From: Saccharomycopsis fibuligera x Saccharomycopsis cf. fibuligera
Taxonomy: Eukaryota; Ascomycota; Saccharomycetes; Ascoideales; Saccharomycopsidaceae
Length of the DNA: 64,000 nt
Direction of reading: 5' to 3'
Assembly: GCA_001936135.1 (NCBI GenBank)
Contig: CP012810.1
Span: 1,984,001 to 2,048,000 of the forward strand
Under the pieces are notes generated by a model. That model saw only the letters and a program-made list of their open reading frames with translations. It made no database searches and was not told the DNA's origin. Positions within the stretch are counted from its first letter, which is position 1, and every line of letters begins with the position of its first letter. Made by a program: the position numbers and the translations under genes. Of this stretch, positions 39,961 through 51,734 are shown one piece after another.

Positions 39961-42288
39961 ATGAAGTTCGCAGACTCTTTAAAGTTCAACATTGTTCCCG
40001 AGTGGAGGGACAATTACTTGGACTATGACTCATTGAAGGATGAGATCTACTCCCTCGACGAGAAAGTCCTCAATGAAAAGCTTACCGTTAAAGATGCCGA
40101 GGAAGCGTTCATGAAACAACTCAACAAGCAGGTAGAGCATGTTGTGAATTTTTACAACGAAAAGTCGGAGGAAATTTTCAAAACTTACAATGAGTTATCG
40201 GACGAGTTGAAGAAACGTTTCAATATAAATATTGTTCCTGAAAGAAGCAGTACCAATGCTGATTCCAGTACTGAAGACTCTAATGTCGAAATCGATCATT
40301 ACGACCCGGAAAAGCAGGAAAATGAGAAAGGCGGTAATTTGGAAAGAATTGTTTCCAATCAAACTGTTCTCACTCAGAACTCTATGGTGAAAGATTCTTC
40401 GTTGATGACCAATATTGACGATAAAATTTTTGAGGCTGAAGGTTTGAAGATTTCTTCTAAAAAGGCTATTACTACTGCTTTTATCAGTTTGTCTGAGTTG
40501 AAATCTTTTATTGAACTCAACAAAGTTGGCTTCTCAAAGATTACCAAAAAATTTGATAAAACTTTAAGTGTTGCTACTAGGGAATCTTTCTTGAACTGGC
40601 TAGAACAAAATACCGACATTTTTGACCCGCAGACAGTTGCTTCTATTAATGAGAAAATTAACAATTTGTTTCACAGTTACTCTTTATTGACAAACCAAAC
40701 TATCGAGGAAGTTAAGAATGACTTCAAAATTTACTTGAGAGAGCAGATTATAATGGAAAGATCTGTTGTTTGGAAGGATTTATTATCATTGGAAAACAAC
40801 AATTTCAAAGTCACGAAACAGAAGCTTGGTCACAAGTCAAAATACTGGGAATTTCATCCCTTCAACAAGACTGTTAAGATTCCAAAAATGCTTGTTCAAA
40901 AAGATTGTATCAAACTTTATATTGCTATTATTATTACGTTTGTGTTATTATTTGTTAAAACTTTGAATGATCGTGTTCAGGGAAGATGTTTAGCCTTATT
41001 GGCTTGTTGTGCTTACTTGTGGGCTACTGAAACTATCCCATTGTTTGTCACTGCATTGCTCGTTCCATTTTTGACTGTATTATTCAAAGTGTTAAAAGAT
41101 GATGATGGTAACATTAAAGGCGGACAAGCAGCCTCTCAATACATTCTTTCTACAATGTTTTCTTCCGTCATTATGCTTTTGTTGGGTGGTTTTACTTTAG
41201 CTGCTGCCCTTTCCAAATACAATATTGCCAAATTTTTGTCATCTTATCTTTTATACGCTTCTGGTACTAATCCAAGAAGAGTGTTATTGGCGTGTATGGG
41301 TATTGCTATGTTCTTATCCATGTGGATTTCCAATGTTGCTGCTCCAGTGTTGTGTTATTCTTTGATTCAGCCCGTCTTGAGATCTATCCCAACGGAGTCT
41401 CCAATTGCTGCTGCTTTGGTCTTAGGTATTGCTCTAGCTTCTAATGCTGGTGGTATGGCATCTCCAATTGCTTCACCTCAAAATATTGTTGCCATTGAAT
41501 CTATGGATCCAAATCCAGGCTGGGGTAAATGGTTTGCCGTTGCTATTCCTGTGTGTTTCTTTGAACTTATCTTCATCTGGTTACTTTTGATTTTCACTTT
41601 TAACTTCAAAGGTCAAAGATTAAAGGCCGTTAAACCAATAAAGGAAAAATTCAATCTTACTCAATGGTTTATTTGCTTTGTCACTATTGGTACTATCATT
41701 TTGTGGTGTATTTTGACGAAAGTTGAAAACGTTTTTGGTGAAGCTGGTATAATTTCCTGTATTCCAATGGTTTTATATTTTGGTACTGGTATTTTAAACA
41801 CCAGTGATTTGAATGCTTATCCATGGAATATTATCATTTTAGCTCAGGGTGGTTTAGCATTAGGTAAAGCAGTTACATCTTCTGGGTTATTGAAAACCGT
41901 CGCATTATCATTGAAAGATCGTATTGAAACTTGGTCAATTTTTGAAGTTTTGCTTATTTTTGGTCTTTTGATTATTGTGTTTGCCACTTTTGTTTCTCAT
42001 ACTGTTGCCGCTTTGATTATTATTCCATTGGTTAAGGAAGTTGGTGAATCTCTTCCAAAGCCAAGACCATTGGTTTTGGTTATGGGTACTTCTTTGCTTG
42101 CTTCTGGTGCTATGGCTTTGCCAACTTCTGGCTTCCCTAACGTTACTGCAGTTGGTTTGGTTGATGAAAAGGGCGTGAGATACGTTAAACATAATACTTT
42201 TGTTTCTAGAGGTATTCCTGCATCCATCATCTGTTTCATTAGCATCATATCTGTTGGTTATGGTATTATGTCTGCAATTGGATTTTAG
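39961..42288 (+). CDS. PHO91: SPX-domain low-affinity phosphate transporter, Pho91/Pho90 type (775 aa)
   Basis: It moves phosphate across the vacuolar (Pho91) or plasma (Pho87/Pho90) membrane. The N-terminal SPX domain (about 1-270) begins MKFADSLKFNIVPEWRDNYLDYDSLK, with conserved Lys in later helices such as FSKITKKFDK. SPX domains bind inositol pyrophosphates. About 12 membrane spans of the anion/Na+ symporter (DASS/CitMHS-like) family follow from residue 318, with NVAAPVLCYSLIQPVLRS, SNAGGMASPIASPQNIVAIE and ATFVSHTVAALIIIPL near the ion sites. DPNPGWGKWFAVAIPVC and YPWNIIILA look closest to Pho91 from memory, but Pho87/Pho90 are not excluded. No CTG codon was found. The gene is shorter than the S. 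cerevisiae proteins (about 880-920 aa) because the SPX loop is short. Confidence 0.88.
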   Translation: MKFADSLKFNIVPEWRDNYLDYDSLKDEIYSLDEKVLNEKLTVKDAEEAFMKQLNKQVEHVVNFYNEKSEEIFKTYNELSDELKKRFNINIVPERSSTNADSSTEDSNVEIDHYDPEKQENEKGGNLERIVSNQTVLTQNSMVKDSSLMTNIDDKIFEAEGLKISSKKAITTAFISLSELKSFIELNKVGFSKITKKFDKTLSVATRESFLNWLEQNTDIFDPQTVASINEKINNLFHSYSLLTNQTIEEVKNDFKIYLREQIIMERSVVWKDLLSLENNNFKVTKQKLGHKSKYWEFHPFNKTVKIPKMLVQKDCIKLYIAIIITFVLLFVKTLNDRVQGRCLALLACCAYLWATETIPLFVTALLVPFLTVLFKVLKDDDGNIKGGQAASQYILSTMFSSVIMLLLGGFTLAAALSKYNIAKFLSSYLLYASGTNPRRVLLACMGIAMFLSMWISNVAAPVLCYSLIQPVLRSIPTESPIAAALVLGIALASNAGGMASPIASPQNIVAIESMDPNPGWGKWFAVAIPVCFFELIFIWLLLIFTFNFKGQRLKAVKPIKEKFNLTQWFICFVTIGTIILWCILTKVENVFGEAGIISCIPMVLYFGTGILNTSDLNAYPWNIIILAQGGLALGKAVTSSGLLKTVALSLKDRIETWSIFEVLLIFGLLIIVFATFVSHTVAALIIIPLVKEVGESLPKPRPLVLVMGTSLLASGAMALPTSGFPNVTAVGLVDEKGVRYVKHNTFVSRGIPASIICFISIISVGYGIMSAIGF

Positions 42289-44152
42289 GTAATTTAAAAT
42301 CAGCATCAACTGATCCATTGATTAATTTATAACGAAATGCGTTACGACAAATGAGAATATTATCTACTTTTTTCTGTCTTTTTTATTTATTTACTTATTT
42401 CTTATTTTGGTTTTACCTTCATTAATTCATTTGAACTTTTTCTATGTCAGTTTTAGTTTCTTCCATTTTTGATTTTACTTGATTTTTTTTTTTTTTTTAT
42501 TTTTTACTCTTTGCCTTTGTTTAGTTTCATTTTCGGTTTTACCTGGTTTTACTTATTATTATCATCATCATCATCATTTTGCTTTTCTTCAAATATGTTA
42601 GTCGGTCATCTTGGTCATCTTCTCCATTAGCATCCGCGTCTATAACGATAAACGGAAGCAGCATCTTAAAAATTTAATACAACCTAGTATAACGAAAATT
42701 TTGTTCTTGTGCTATTTTATTTATCAGTTGCTTTTTTTTTCATAATAGATTAACAACAATGAGGGTTGTTTATAATATTTTCTTTTATAGATGATGGTTT
42801 TTTTTCAACGTAAACTTGCGTGAACGGGTTTGGCGGTTCTAAAAATATTGGTGGTTCATTCAAACTCATAAATTATCCCTATTAAGATAAGCACCCGCTC
42901 AAACATTATTGGTGTAAAGAGGTAAACTTTTGACAGAGAAGCGAACAGCACATCGATGGGCATTTGTTTAGATTGAGTGCAGACGTACCTTCATTCTCAA
43001 ATGATTGAATATGGTCATAATTATTATTTCCTGACACAGGAGTGCGCTTACAGTACGGTACCGCGATACTGCATCGTCACATATCGTATCGTATAATAAT
43101 ATTCTGTCGCAGAAATGTTTTATGTACAATAACGTTGTGCTTTTGTTGTTTTGAAATTCATCTCAGGATATAATATTTTGCTCATCGGGAAGTACCATCG
43201 TTGTATTGTCAATAAGGCTTACCGTTTGCTACGTTACATCCTTAAGCTTTGTCACGATTTTTTGCTTGCTTTCTTGCTTTGTTGTTTTTCAATACCTTTG
43301 ATTTTTTTTTTTTGTTTTGTTTTGTTTTGTCTTTGTTTTTGTTTTTCTTTTGTAAACAAGAGAAAACACGACGATCGGGTCCTAGCAATCAAGCATGTTA
43401 ACCAAATGCCTGGTCTACTGGTGGGTGGATGGTATAATTTGCGAATCGGCAAGTGTGCCAAAAAGAAACGAAGCTACAGTTATAGCAAGCAAATCCCGAC
43501 AATTTTAAGATCGACCGATCGCCTGCTTGTACTTGTACAAGGGATAGAAGAGAATTAAGTTTCAACGGTGAAGATACCACATGATGCATCATACTGCATG
43601 TCTGGCGTAAAGCTATCCATGTGTGACGTTGATTAATTGATTGTGTGTTTTAAAATATAATTACTATGGTGCAAACTAACGCAAGGGAGAGCCTCTTGAA
43701 ACAAACGTTAGTGATAAAAAGTTATGATGTGCTGAGCGATCAATTTCTTGAGCTGTGTTTTTTCTCATGTCGATCTCGATAGATATATCTATCTGTTAAA
43801 AAAATTTAGGCTTGTCGGTTATTAGTGCACCCATGAACTAATATTCTTGTACATACATTTGTTGAGAACTAGTCTTGTCGTCCTAGTTTAGAGAAAGTTA
43901 TCCATCTTAGTTGACAGGTAGCTATAATCATAGATGTTTTTGCTGATAGCTCACTGTATATGTACTTACATTGTGCTAGCTGAGCACATAGAAGGAATTA
44001 CACAAAAAAAGTGTGAGCATAATGGTGAGCACACCCATCAGTTAGTATGTACATTCTAAATGTACGTCGAATAATGAACTATTAACAAATAATGATGATA
44101 GAAATAATAATAGCAAGAAGAAAATAATATTTGTAAATTTAATAGTACTGTC
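42289..44152. other. Intergenic between convergent transporter and JmjC genes
   Basis: T-rich just after the transporter (T run at about 42485-42499). A 135-codon frame at 43151-43558 has a poly-Phe/Cys core from T-rich DNA and is not convincing. There are no RNA genes that I can recognise. Confidence 0.45.
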
Positions 44153-46057
44153 CTAATCTGCTTCATCATTATCAATATCGCTGTCCGCTTCGTCAAAGCC
44201 AAAACTAAACGAAAATTGACTAGTGCCACTGGTTGCATCGCCACGGCCTCCTTGAGCAGTTGCATTAGCGTCCAGACTAGTTTTGCCTTCAATAGATTCA
44301 GTAACAGGTTTTCCCACGACATTTTCCCATCGTTGATTTTGCTTCACTATCCTTGGTTTATTAGAGCTTTTGAGCTTTTCTTCAGCTGCTGCTAAAATCT
44401 CCGAGTACCCATTTTCGATAAGTAATTCTTTAAAAAGTTCATAAAATGGAACTTGTCCGATGCATTCATCATCCTCGTTGTCAATATTTGTATTCTTGCT
44501 ATTTCTGCTGTCTTTGTTTTTCAAATAATTTTCAAAAACTTCTATCCTTTCAGTGAACGTAGTATCGTCAAGTCTTTGATTTTGGTCAGCTTTCATACGC
44601 TGTAGCACAGTCTCGATAAAAGCTTCGACTTTTTTGACATTCAATCCTGAGATCTGCTCCTTTTTGTTTTTCAAAAAATAAAGCACTTTAGGTAACGCGG
44701 GAACCGGAGTGAAGTTTTGGGTCAAAGCAACCGTATCTTCCACATTAATTACTAAATGCCACCATCCGTTAGGAACATAGTTACATTCACCAGGGTATGT
44801 GATCCCCACGCGCACTCCAGTAGTAGGATCACGACTAAGTTTCAAAACATCAGCAAAAAATCCAGATAGCACATATTCAGCTAAACTAACAGGACTGGTG
44901 ACTTCACTTTCTTGATCATCGGTGTTAACTCCTGGAGGCGTGATGTGAGGCGGTACCATGATCCATAACTTGCAACCAGATAGCACGGCATTCCAAGCTG
45001 AAGTGGCATTAGGGTCCTTGTGAAAAGTTGAGCCTGTACGTTCAGACCCGACAATTAACCATCTGAAGTTTGGACGGCAATTCACTTTGTCATCATTAGT
45101 TGAAATCACAATACTTTTTGCTTCTTCTTCCTTCTTCTCATTAAAAACTTTGAATAGGTCCTTTTGGAAACAATCGGGAATATTGTACTCTTTTGATAGT
45201 TGGGTGATTGCCTCACTATCACAATCAAACAAGTATAAAGGACTTTCATCATCATTTTTATGTAAATACTTGGAATATGACTCTAAAGTCCAATTGACAG
45301 CTTCTTGTTGAAAAACAACTTTTGGGAACCTTTTCAATAAACTCTCTAAAGTCCACTCAGGCCATCTATCTTTTCTTTTCTTGTTTGTAATTATGAAAGG
45401 CTTATCAAACAAATTTTCCTCGAAGTATTGCAAAGTGACTTTGTCTTCGCTGATTCTTTCAATTGGCAGGTACAATTGCTCGTGGGATCCCGATACAATA
45501 TTGGCATCATTTTTGTAATTTTTATATTCATTATTGATAATTGTTTTAAATATTATTTTGTAGTTTATTTGAGAGCATTGAAATGGTCTAAAAAGCAAAT
45601 CTGAGCATATCAAATTATTCTCACACTGGATTTTAGCTTCTTGTGCATCTTCGATACGCAAAAGCGTCTTTCTCCAAGACCCCTTCCAATCAATATCCCC
45701 GGATTTTGCCCGTTGAATCAAGAAGTTTTGCGAAAAAGCTGCATCTTCAGATGGATTTTGAACAGTGGATAAATACAAGTTTTTCCAAAGGTCGTCATAA
45801 TATGTAAAGGCATACAATACTCTTGATGCATGTCCCAAATTTTTCAAGTCTTGCGGATCGGTAATATAGGTAATTATTTGATAAAGAAGCTCATCATTAA
45901 GTATTGATAATGAGCCTAGATTGTGGCTCCAGGCTTCAAATAGCCTACGCTGTTCGGAATCGGCCAAAACGATTTGATTTCCGGAAGGTTTAACATTCAA
46001 TGGGTGCCTCGAAACTGGAGTATGATGAAGTAAATTATTACGGGAAATGTAAGTCAT
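44153..46057 (-). CDS. F-box and JmjC-domain protein (634 aa)
   Basis: An Fe(II)/2-oxoglutarate-dependent oxygenase of the JMJD6-like group carrying an F-box. The F-box-like segment is at about 50-95 (LNDELLYQIITYITDPQDLKNLG then WKNLYL). The JmjC domain is at about 210-470. Metal ligands H346 and D348 (TFHKDP) and H434 (WWHLVINVED) are all present. GCKLWIMVPPH, YPGECNYVPNGWWH and TQNFTPV follow the JMJD6 pattern. The C-terminus is acidic and Ser-rich (ending DSDIDNDEAD). JMJD6 relatives hydroxylate lysines of RNA-binding or ribosomal proteins; the substrate here is unknown. The F-box suggests an SCF link. S. cerevisiae lacks a clear counterpart as far as I recall. The ATG at 46057 is in frame with no better start. 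Confidence 0.85.
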   Translation of the reverse strand: MTYISRNNLLHHTPVSRHPLNVKPSGNQIVLADSEQRRLFEAWSHNLGSLSILNDELLYQIITYITDPQDLKNLGHASRVLYAFTYYDDLWKNLYLSTVQNPSEDAAFSQNFLIQRAKSGDIDWKGSWRKTLLRIEDAQEAKIQCENNLICSDLLFRPFQCSQINYKIIFKTIINNEYKNYKNDANIVSGSHEQLYLPIERISEDKVTLQYFEENLFDKPFIITNKKRKDRWPEWTLESLLKRFPKVVFQQEAVNWTLESYSKYLHKNDDESPLYLFDCDSEAITQLSKEYNIPDCFQKDLFKVFNEKKEEEAKSIVISTNDDKVNCRPNFRWLIVGSERTGSTFHKDPNATSAWNAVLSGCKLWIMVPPHITPPGVNTDDQESEVTSPVSLAEYVLSGFFADVLKLSRDPTTGVRVGITYPGECNYVPNGWWHLVINVEDTVALTQNFTPVPALPKVLYFLKNKKEQISGLNVKKVEAFIETVLQRMKADQNQRLDDTTFTERIEVFENYLKNKDSRNSKNTNIDNEDDECIGQVPFYELFKELLIENGYSEILAAAEEKLKSSNKPRIVKQNQRWENVVGKPVTESIEGKTSLDANATAQGGRGDATSGTSQFSFSFGFDEADSDIDNDEAD

Positions 46058-47486
46058 TGCGTATTTAGTTTAGATTTTAATTTCTTTATTTGATGTTTAT
46101 GTGCAGTATAATGATATTATTTCTCCTAATGTAAATTTATATGATTTGTCGTCTTCAAGCCATACGTTTCAGTGGTAGTAGCTGGACTTTTCTCTCTTCT
46201 TTTTAATACCCCCACAGCTGTCAGTTGTATCCCTATTCACTAATATATTTGGTTGCTATGTTATGCGTTTAATGTCCCTTCAATCTGGTTCACTAATCTA
46301 ATCGAATGCTCATCGCCATCATTCTGTTCACATGAATGGTGCGCGGAAATATAAGAGAAAAAAAATTTGCGTTCAGATTCAGTTCTTTCGTACACTCCAG
46401 GATGTGCATTTAGTAATATGACCGTAACCAGATGCAAACCCGTGAGCGGTTGAGCATGCATGTTACATACATATGAATGCATAATTTGTTGTTTTAGCAT
46501 CCTGCACTCAACACACAAACTAATGCAGGTAGCACTGTAGTATCCTTGGATAAGTGAGTGAGGAAGCATAAGCTAAAACTAGTTGCTGTGGACTTAGCAG
46601 ATTCACCACCGGCTCCAAGGCTCGGGAATCTCCACATTTTTTGGTAGAAAGTTTGGTTCAAATTCAAAATGGGTCCAGAAAAGTGCATCATAGATTCGAA
46701 AAAACATTTTAAAGGATGTTTTATGTGATTTTATATACGATAGCGTACTCCTGCAGTCACATCTTTCTCAAACCGCTTTTCCTATGGTACGGATCTCACC
46801 TAATTTCGCTCAAGATGGGTTATAGTATGCAAACAAATTACTTTGACTTTAATCTGGGGCTACTAGTGAATCCAGCTACTAAATAGTGCCCTTGATAATG
46901 ATGAAAGGTGATGACGCGAGGCTAGAACTTTAGTTCATGGGTAACACCAAAAAACAACGGCACAGTTTGTTTCAGAAAAAAAAAAAGCAACACTGAACAA
47001 CAATTTGTTTAGACAAATGCTGGGAAACAGCTGCGCAAGAATTATTCTTTGAACTTGTTATTAAATGATATTGTGGTTTTGTTTTAAACATGCAAAAGTT
47101 ATTGTTTTCAAACAAACTACGAAACAAAATTGAAAGAAGAAATAATATCGATGATATTAGCATTAAACACCGCTTTCTGTAGACATGTCTACATTGTGTT
47201 GATCGTTTGACGCAGAGCTAGCCGCATCCTGGTGGTGCTAATTGTTACCTAATACCGCGTTAGTCGCAAATCTCAGGAACGCTTCTGACTAGCGCCTCTC
47301 TAGTTTAGCAGAAATATATTTTTTTCTTTCTGCTTCATATTCTTGATGGCGAGGTTTGCACCAAAATATATAAAGTCTTCGAATTCTTTGCTTCCCACTG
47401 TACAATTACTCAAGTGTTCAAAAAATAATTCTTTTCAATACAACATACCACCAATTGTCTATTCCTTAATATTCTTTAAGCTCAAA
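46058..47486. other. JmjC / Myb-like divergent intergenic (1.4 kb)
   Basis: Upstream region of both genes. Contains an A run near 46977-46986 and a TATATTT-type element near 47313. A GTATGT on the minus strand near 46467 has no matching acceptor before the JmjC ATG, so I do not propose an exon there. Confidence 0.4.
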
Positions 47487-48512
47487 ATGTTACCGCATCC
47501 GATAAAACCTGCAACTCAGTCGAGCTTGGCTAGTTATCATTTTTCTCCAGCTGGTAAAAAAAGTAGCCGTCCGAGTGGTAAACGTCTCCTGAGTACCAGA
47601 AATAAGATCGCTAATATTCCATCAAAGCTTTCCAAAGTGCTTCCTGAACCACCTTTAGCTTTTGCTGCTCCGAGAAAAGAAGCTCTTAATTTCCCACAAC
47701 GCCGTATAAAAAGAAAATCGAAATATACCAAGGAACAGGATCAACAAATCATCAATTTGAAAAGACAAGGCAACAGTTGGGAAGATATTGCTGAAATAAT
47801 AAAGGTCGGCAGTGCTTTGGCTGTCAGAAATAGATATCAAGTTCTTATTGGACAACAGGGTGGTGCCATTACAACGTGGCATCAAAATGAAGTCGTGGCT
47901 TTACAAAGATTGCTTGATGATGGGGAGAATGAAAAATGGAGATTTATTGCCAAGGAAATGAGAAGAAACACTGGCAAAGAATTTACAGATTTACAATGTC
48001 AAACTATGATCAAGTCATTATTTTGGAGTAATCCATCTACTTTTGGTATAACTGACGAAGCTTTTGAGAAGTACACCAATGGTGATTCTTCAAAAGCAGA
48101 GGCCAGATCAAGTACGCCAAAAGGAAATTCGAGAGAAAGCATTAGTACAACTCCAATTGCAACCTCTCCTTACCCTGCAACTTCTGCTTCGCAAATAAGC
48201 AGTCCAAGCGATTTTAATAACAATACTGCTTTAACTGGCATGGGCATGTACACATCTAACCCAATAACCAGTAGTGCATTTGGCTCCGCAAACTTCTTAG
48301 GCTACACTAACGAATTTACTACCTCTAGACCCTTGATGTCGTCAAACGATCCTCTTTCTATTATTGGAGGCAGTACCTCGTCATCTTCAGCTAATGACAC
48401 CAGTTATTTCATGAACACTAATCCTCTTGTTTCTAACCATGGTTTTGGTAATGCTTCACAGAATAATTACTTTCCTCCAATTGTTTCTACAAACTACTTT
48501 CCTAACTTTTAA
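47487..48512 (+). CDS. Myb/SANT-like DNA-binding protein (341 aa)
   Basis: A probable transcription factor. Residues about 70-125 form a Myb-like helix bundle: KYTKEQDQQIINLKRQGNSW, EDIAEIIKVGSALAVRNRYQ. A second, weaker unit follows: TWHQNEVVALQRLLDDGENEKW, RFIAKEMRRNTGKEFTDLQ. The rest is Ser/Thr/Asn-rich, with repeated NP and SSA segments, ending TNYFPNF. The region before the Myb units is basic with nuclear-localisation-like clusters (RRIKRKSK). I chose the ATG at 47487 (MLPHPIKP) because the 47 codons from an earlier in-frame ATG at 47346 look like leader sequence. That earlier start would give 388 aa. No orthologue is named. Confidence 0.75.
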   Translation: MLPHPIKPATQSSLASYHFSPAGKKSSRPSGKRLLSTRNKIANIPSKLSKVLPEPPLAFAAPRKEALNFPQRRIKRKSKYTKEQDQQIINLKRQGNSWEDIAEIIKVGSALAVRNRYQVLIGQQGGAITTWHQNEVVALQRLLDDGENEKWRFIAKEMRRNTGKEFTDLQCQTMIKSLFWSNPSTFGITDEAFEKYTNGDSSKAEARSSTPKGNSRESISTTPIATSPYPATSASQISSPSDFNNNTALTGMGMYTSNPITSSAFGSANFLGYTNEFTTSRPLMSSNDPLSIIGGSTSSSSANDTSYFMNTNPLVSNHGFGNASQNNYFPPIVSTNYFPNF

Positions 48513-51500
48513 AAATCTGTCCCCATTGCATTTGTTTTCCTGATTCTGTTTTTTTGTTTTTCTCTTTTTATATTTTTTCTTTTGATTGGCTTTTTGTTGG
48601 ATTTTTTTTTTATATCTCGTATTTGCGTTTGTATCTTCTCCTTGTTCTCAAAGATAGAAAGTTATAGTTTTATATTTTTATTTTTATGCCTGTGGCTCAC
48701 ATAACCATCAACTTCAATTCATCATTTGTATTTTTATACTGTTTCATCTAAATCAACTTTGTTAATTGAATCTAACAAAATCCCTACTATGTTTTAAAAT
48801 TTGTTTATCTCTCGTAATTCCGTCTGACTCTTATTAAAGTTTCAAAGGGGACTATAATATATGTAATAGATAGGGGCCGGAAATAGCCTAAATCTATAAA
48901 GACAACTTGGTAACAGATCCATGTAATGCATATATATGTTCTTAATCAAATAGTTGTTTGTGGTTGAGCCGAAACTGAGAGACTAGTAAGTGAACAAGAT
49001 ACTACGGTTAAAAAGACTTTACATTATGACTTAAGAACGAAGCCCAGATATCACTTACAAGTCTAGGCTAATCCGTTTATGTACTGTGACCAATCTAGTA
49101 TATTTACTTGCAGTAGAAATCTTTAAAAATCGTTTATCCATCCGTTTCCCACTTCTGATGCATGCGGATGCATGTATACGTTTAACTTGTTTGCATCTCA
49201 GGTATTAAACCTAAAATTGTAAGTCAAAACAAAAACCGGTATTTTCTACAAACCTAATGCAGAGTTTGCATAAAAACTCTGTTATTGTTGTAATTGAAAA
49301 TCTATGCGTATATTATCGGCTTTTATTTTCTTAAACTCGTGTATCGATATTCCTATAATAGTATGGCTACTATATATTTTGAACAAAAAGAAGATACTGA
49401 TATTGCTGTAGTCTTGTATTCTTGCATGAAATATGGCTGAGTTTCGTCATATAAGCCTTGTTATCGGAAGGTTATCTTCTCTGTCTGTTTATTATTTAAT
49501 TTCTGAAGTCTACTTAAATGATGAAACTGTAAACTAAGACCCGCTCTCGCATGCAAACTTAGCGGTCTGATATCAGGTAGAAAAAAAGAGTCGTATTGAT
49601 TAATTGGCCTTTACGAGTTCGAGTTTACATTTTTTACGCTTCACGCCTCCTGGTGCCGCATATATTGGTTCAAAGCTAGAAGAAAATTTTCTAGCGGTGA
49701 TACGCTTATGAGTGTACACCTTTAAAACTATATACAAATAGTTGAATATAGCAAAATGACTAGCAGCAAAGATTTTAGCCTCTGAGTTTTAAGAAAAGTA
49801 GACTACAAATGACGTATAAATACTCTGCACTATACAATATTACATTATGTTATCAGGTACAACCTGATATTGTGCGCTATACATACACAGGAGGATGATA
49901 ATATTGTCGGTTATATGAACAGATTAAGAGTTATTGGTGGGTTTCGCAGATGAGTGTATCAAAAAAGGTATTGTATCCAGCAGATATCATAGGCTACATT
50001 TGACATTGCGAAGTGTTACCGAGGCTTTGATGAAGTGGGATTTAAGTTTATTTTACTGCTATTTGTGGTTTCATTTTTTTTTTTTTTTTTTTTTCATCGG
50101 GCGGGCTCGAGTAACTGTCCTATTGCGTAGTAACAATAAATTGGGGAGCACTTCGTAATTTTATCCGTTATTACGAAATCTAAGAGCAAAAGTCTCAAAT
50201 TGCTGCAGACTGCAAAAGTGAAAAACGTTTTTTTTTTTTTTTTTTTTTTTTTTGGAGATAGCACCTTGAGGTATTTTTTATTGAGAGAAAAGGTTTATAA
50301 GTTAATTGAGGAGAAATAAAAGTCTCCTATATACTGGCCCAGAAAGAATTGAAAACGATATTCCGAGCGTTAAGAGCCATATATTATGGGCATTTAGAAG
50401 GCTTTCATTGTATAATGAAAAGCTTTAATATTTGAAGCAATAAAGATCTTCAAAACGTATTTGTCAGTTATGATGCGCATTATATATTTTGCATGCACTT
50501 AGTCTTTAGAACGTTTCGCTACCTGACACTTACCGTCTCCGAAGCTCTTCCTTGACATATTTCATAAATTTTCGAGGTGCTTTTGTGACAGCATGTAGAT
50601 TGAAGGCATGAAAAAATGAAAGAGAGCCTCTGGAGAAGATATATAAATTCAGCTAGTATTTGTTCCTTATTTCCTCCAACTATCTTGAATTTTCCCACAG
50701 CACACCAGCTTTTTGTTTAAGATTAGATTAACCTGAATCGTTACAATAGCAAAAAGTGCTGCTTAATAAATAATCGAGATCAGTGGTTGAGGCAATTTAC
50801 TATCCTCCTTCGAGCACGCACGAGTAATCTATACCCAGCACGCTTGGTCAACCAAATTATGTAAGGATGTGAGCTCACGCCCCCTCCATGTGACCATGAG
50901 CTTTGCCCGGGGCACAAATCCAAAAAAGTGAGGAAAAATGCCGTTTTCGGACACAGATCTCTTTGTTTTTGGAGAAGAAAAAATTGCAAGCAAGGTACCG
51001 CACAGAATAAACCGACGAGTAAACACACCAGAAAAAGGTGGAAAAAAACTTCAACGAAACAACAAAAAGCTCAGCAGTGTTACTGAAAGCTTTTGGTTGC
51101 AGTTTCAAGAAACTAACAGGCAGACGTTTGTCTCCCTTTTTTCTTTGGTATTCCCTTTTCTGAAGTCTGCCATTCACTTATTTTTGTTCCCTGCTTCATA
51201 CCACCATACAAGCCATCAAAGGGTCCCCTCAAGATAAGGTTTCACAATAGATACACACAGAAACAGGCCATAATTGTGGTACTCACAATATAACAATCCA
51301 CATATTACAATACTGACCAAATACGCTCTTTTAATTTACTTATCAAAATTATATTGCAATTTTTCATTTGTTAGAAATGCTAAGTAGCGCACAAAACACC
51401 TTGAGGCTTACACAACTAAAGAAAAAAAAAGTTTTTCAACAGATATTCAAAACCACTTCACTGATTAGTTTATGCTACTACATCACACTCTATTTTTACA

Positions 51501-51703
51501 AATAACTAATTTTTTTTTCCATACATAATCACTTTCCAAGAGTGATTATTTGAAAGTGCTTCGCTGAAAGTAATTATCCAAGCTGAACTTGGTGGTACCT
51601 GTGCCAAGAGCAGCCAACCCCGAAAAAAAAATATTTTTCTGGCAGCATACGTCATACACTATCACGGATCAAGTAAAAAAGTAAACATAGTTCAGCTTTA
51701 CAG

Positions 51704-51734
<31 letters not shown>

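Noticed and set aside
43151-43558. 135-codon plus-strand frame
   Set aside because: Central Phe/Cys run from a T/G-rich tract; starts and ends do not fit a gene.
46440-46480. Possible upstream exon of the JmjC gene (minus-strand GTATGT)
   Set aside because: No branch site or AG acceptor close above the JmjC ATG.
51100-51125. AACTAACAG as a branch-acceptor pair
   Set aside because: No donor or coding sequence on either side.
50938-51237. 99-codon plus-strand frame
   Set aside because: Half hydrophilic, half Phe/Leu-rich, no motif; kept only as a note because it starts with ATG.
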